DNA from: Spirochaetales bacterium
Lineage (GTDB): Bacteria; Spirochaetota; Spirochaetia; Sphaerochaetales; Sphaerochaetaceae
DNA length: 7,481 nucleotides
Direction: 5' to 3'
Assembly: GCA_022771185.1 (NCBI GenBank)
Contig: JALFCJ010000244.1
Location: 1 to 7,481, forward strand
How positions within the stretch are numbered: position 1 is the first letter of the stretch; each line of letters begins with the position of its first letter. Position numbers and translations under genes: made by a program. The notes beneath the pieces are model-generated. The model saw only the letters and a program-made list of their open reading frames with translations. It was not told the origin of the DNA and ran no database searches. Positions 6,475 to 7,481 of the stretch are shown here, in pieces.

Positions 6475-7080
6475 ATCCTGTACCCTACACCTCTTACAGT
6501 TTCAATAAAATCTCCCGCTCCTATCTGAGAAAGCTTTTCCCTAAGTCGGTTTATATTTACATAAAGCGTGTTGTCATCGACATATATTCCTTCAGACCAG
6601 AGATCCTCGACTATCTCATCTCTAGTGGCCAGACCCCTTTTTATAAGGGAAAGAAGTATTCTCATTTCATTTCTGGTCAGATCCACTTCTTTCTCTTTAA
6701 ACTCCGCCTTCATCTCACCTTTTTTTACTGTCAACCCCTTTACCGAAGGATCAGGAGACTCAGACTTTAATAATCTTTCAATGCGGGCAATAAGGATGGC
6801 GGAGTTAAAAGGGCTTATAGATATAGTCGTCGCCACCTACGGCAAAACCCAATAGTTCATCTTCAGGAGTGTTACGTGCAGTAAGGAATATTACAGGCAC
6901 TTTTGATTTCTCCCGAATCTTTCTGCAGATGGAGAATCCGCTCTCTCCTGGGAGATTCACATCCAACAGCACCAAGTCGTAGGGTTCCTCTTTCACAGGA
7001 ATAAAACCATTTCTTTCCAGAAGGATATATATTTCCTCCCTTAGCGCCTCGTCGTCTTCAACAACCTTTATTCTCTTCAT
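6471..7080 (-). pseudogene. BceR/OmpR-type response regulator, frameshifted (receiver and DNA-binding domains in different frames)
   Basis: The gene starts at the ATG at 7080, after GAGGAG (7091-7086) with a five-base spacer. Zero frame encodes a 91-residue receiver: acidic pair EDD (8-10), phospho-acceptor Asp40 in LVLLDVNLP, Thr67 in FLTAR and Lys89 in YKPF. It then hits TAA at 6807-6805. The +1 frame continues without a gap from AAC (6806-6804) into NSAILIARIERLL and a complete OmpR-type winged helix (LTRNEMRILL, VDDNTLYVNINRLREKL, IETVRGVGYRI), ending with TGA at 6473-6471. Removing one T from the T4 run would give about 202 residues, shorter than the ~225-235 usual for this family. Asp40 lies about a dozen residues earlier than normal, so the helix between beta-2 and beta-3 appears mostly missing. 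The gene may be broken, rescued by +1 frameshifting, or affected by a base-calling error. It is first in the operon and would normally activate the ABC genes through the 5493-5508 operator. Confidence 0.85.
6804..6813 (-). other. Frameshift site in the response regulator gene (CCC TTT TAA C)
   Basis: On the minus strand the codons are CCC (6813-6811), TTT (6810-6808) and the stop TAA (6807-6805), followed by C. The downstream reading frame resumes one base later with AAC (6806-6804). The P-site tRNA-Phe could slip forward by one base and still read UUU, with a stop codon followed by C in the A site. That resembles the CUU-UGA-C arrangement of bacterial prfB. No Shine-Dalgarno-like stimulator lies a few bases upstream as it does in prfB; the nearest purine-rich patch is about 20 bases away. 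A simple one-base insertion in the T run is equally consistent. Confidence 0.6.
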
Positions 7081-7116
7081 ACTTACTCCTCTATTAGGAT
7101 AACAATATAAAGAGAA

Positions 7117-7133
7117 AAACAAAACATTTGTTT
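7117..7133. repeat. Inverted repeat in the leader of the regulator operon
   Basis: AAACAAA (7117-7123) and TTTGTTT (7127-7133) form a perfect seven-base inverted repeat with a three-base centre. It lies between the probable -10 box and the Shine-Dalgarno site of the response regulator. It is made almost entirely of A-T pairs, so as an RNA hairpin it would be weak. It could be a protein-binding site or chance in AT-rich DNA. Confidence 0.4.
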
Positions 7134-7146
7134 GCTTACGAAATTT

Positions 7147-7170
7147 ATTATAATACCCGAATCCACCGGG
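7147..7170 (-). promoter_or_regulatory. Probable promoter of the regulator-kinase-ABC operon
   Basis: A perfect TATAAT (7152-7147) on the minus strand would start transcription near 7140 and leave a leader of about 60 bases before the regulator ATG at 7080. No good -35 hexamer lies 16-18 bases upstream. Instead a small GC-rich inverted repeat, CCCG-N7-CGGG (7156-7170), occupies the spacer just upstream of the -10 box, where a bound protein would affect RNA polymerase. A second possible extended -10, TGCTATAAA (7186-7178), lies a little further upstream. No TnACA-N4-TGTAA repeat is present here, so the operon's own promoter does not look BceR-controlled. Confidence 0.45.
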
Positions 7171-7219
7171 CATCGATTTATAGCACTGTATATTTTCCTG
7201 CCTCTGCCTTTTTTGAAGC

Positions 7220-7242
7220 TTATAGTTAGTGAGAGGCTATAA
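7220..7242. repeat. Short inverted repeat in the intergenic region
   Basis: TTATAG (7220-7225) and CTATAA (7237-7242) form a perfect six-base inverted repeat around an 11-base spacer. It lies between the hydrolase gene and the regulator operon. It has neither the strength nor the U-tract of a terminator, and the region around it (7187-7368) contains no convincing gene. It may be an operator or coincidence. Confidence 0.25.
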
Positions 7243-7368
7243 TGGAAGCATATGATTCTTTAATAATATCATCACGCCACTGGATGCTTATCTATTCTCT
7301 CATCATATGGTAATGGTATTCTAATTACGTAGTAGTGTTAAACTGACCATCTCCTATATCAATTCAAC

Positions 7369-7481
7369 TCATTTCACATATTCTTTTAAATAATCAGCCC
7401 AGAAGGCATTCCCTTTTTCACTGAAATGAACACCGTCATCAGCCATGTATTCCTTTATTCCACTTCCATCAGATTCATTCA
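7369..7481 (-). CDS. C-terminal end of an SGNH/GDSL-family hydrolase, 5' part off window
   Basis: Translating the minus strand from the window edge gives 36 residues before a TGA at 7371-7369. The segment YMADDGVHFSEKGNAFWADY contains the D-G-V-H motif followed by S-x-x-G, which is the typical block V of SGNH/GDSL hydrolases, where Asp and His complete the catalytic triad. These enzymes remove acyl or acetyl groups from lipids, polysaccharides or peptidoglycan. The substrate and location cannot be judged because the nucleophile Ser block, any signal peptide and the start are outside the window. It ends 288 bases before the regulator start and has no obvious terminator, so low-level read-through into the Bce operon is possible. 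The family call rests on one short motif but reads very typically. Confidence 0.75.
   Translation of the reverse strand, partial: NESDGSGIKEYMADDGVHFSEKGNAFWADYLKEYVK

Noticed and set aside
6471..6836. An independent 121-residue DNA-binding protein starting at a GTG at 6836
   Set aside because: Its first ten residues are out-of-frame receiver sequence, there is no suitable ribosome-binding site, and the true homology begins exactly at the T run. It is the second half of the response regulator.
2243..6855. Several plus-strand open frames of 64-106 codons opposite the minus-strand genes
   Set aside because: They are antisense shadows of well-supported genes, without recognisable protein features or ribosome-binding sites.
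7213..7243. Plus-strand promoter TTGAAG ... TATAAT between 7213 and 7243
   Set aside because: The spacer is 19 bases, and no plus-strand gene or recognisable RNA follows; the downstream plus strand runs into the convergent minus-strand hydrolase gene.
1..7481. Mobile element, CRISPR array, tRNA or rRNA
   Set aside because: I saw no transposase or integrase motifs, no spaced direct repeats of CRISPR size, and no tRNA- or rRNA-like segments on either strand.

Overview
The window is AT-rich bacterial DNA (by eye roughly 60% A+T) in which every supportable gene lies on the minus strand, so it is read from right to left. Purine-rich Shine-Dalgarno sites such as GAGGAG and GGAGG precede several genes. 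The central module is a peptide-sensing and peptide-detoxification (Bce-type) system of the kind best known in Firmicutes. An anaerobic or host-associated Firmicutes-like bacterium is therefore the simplest guess. Such modules also occur elsewhere, including gut spirochaetes, and the window holds no phylogenetic marker.

Layout in transcription order (high to low coordinates): (1) 7369-7481, the C-terminal 36 residues of an SGNH/GDSL-type hydrolase that enters from outside the window. (2) 7081-7368, an intergenic region with a likely promoter for the next operon. (3) 7080-2734, a four-gene operon: an OmpR/BceR-type response regulator (7080-6471) whose frame is broken, a BceS-like intramembrane-sensing histidine kinase (6474-5494), a BceA-like ABC ATPase (5425-4661) and a BceB-like permease with a roughly 200-residue extracellular domain (4671-2734). 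(4) 2612-1332, an unrecognised soluble 426-residue protein with its own probable promoter. (5) 1202-1, an AlbA_2 (Schlafen-like) plus GHKL-ATPase protein of the COG2865 type, with a near-consensus sigma-70 promoter and its 3' end off the window.

In the Bce module the permease and ATPase would bind an antimicrobial peptide. The kinase, which has almost no extracellular sensor, would read the transporter's state and phosphorylate the regulator, which would activate the ABC genes. A perfect inverted repeat, CTTACA-N4-TGTAAG at 5493-5508, matches the known BceR-type operator (TnACA-N4-TGTAA). It lies upstream of the ABC genes and is embedded in the last four codons and stop of the kinase gene.

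The most notable anomaly is the response regulator. One extra T in a T4 run (6807-6810) gives CCC TTT TAA C right after the conserved receiver KPF, and the DNA-binding domain continues intact in the +1 frame. The receiver also appears about a dozen residues short between beta-2 and beta-3. Either the regulator is decaying beside an intact kinase, transporter and operator, or it is made by a prfB-like +1 frameshift on UUU-UAA-C, or the base call is wrong. I saw no mobile element, tRNA, rRNA or CRISPR array.
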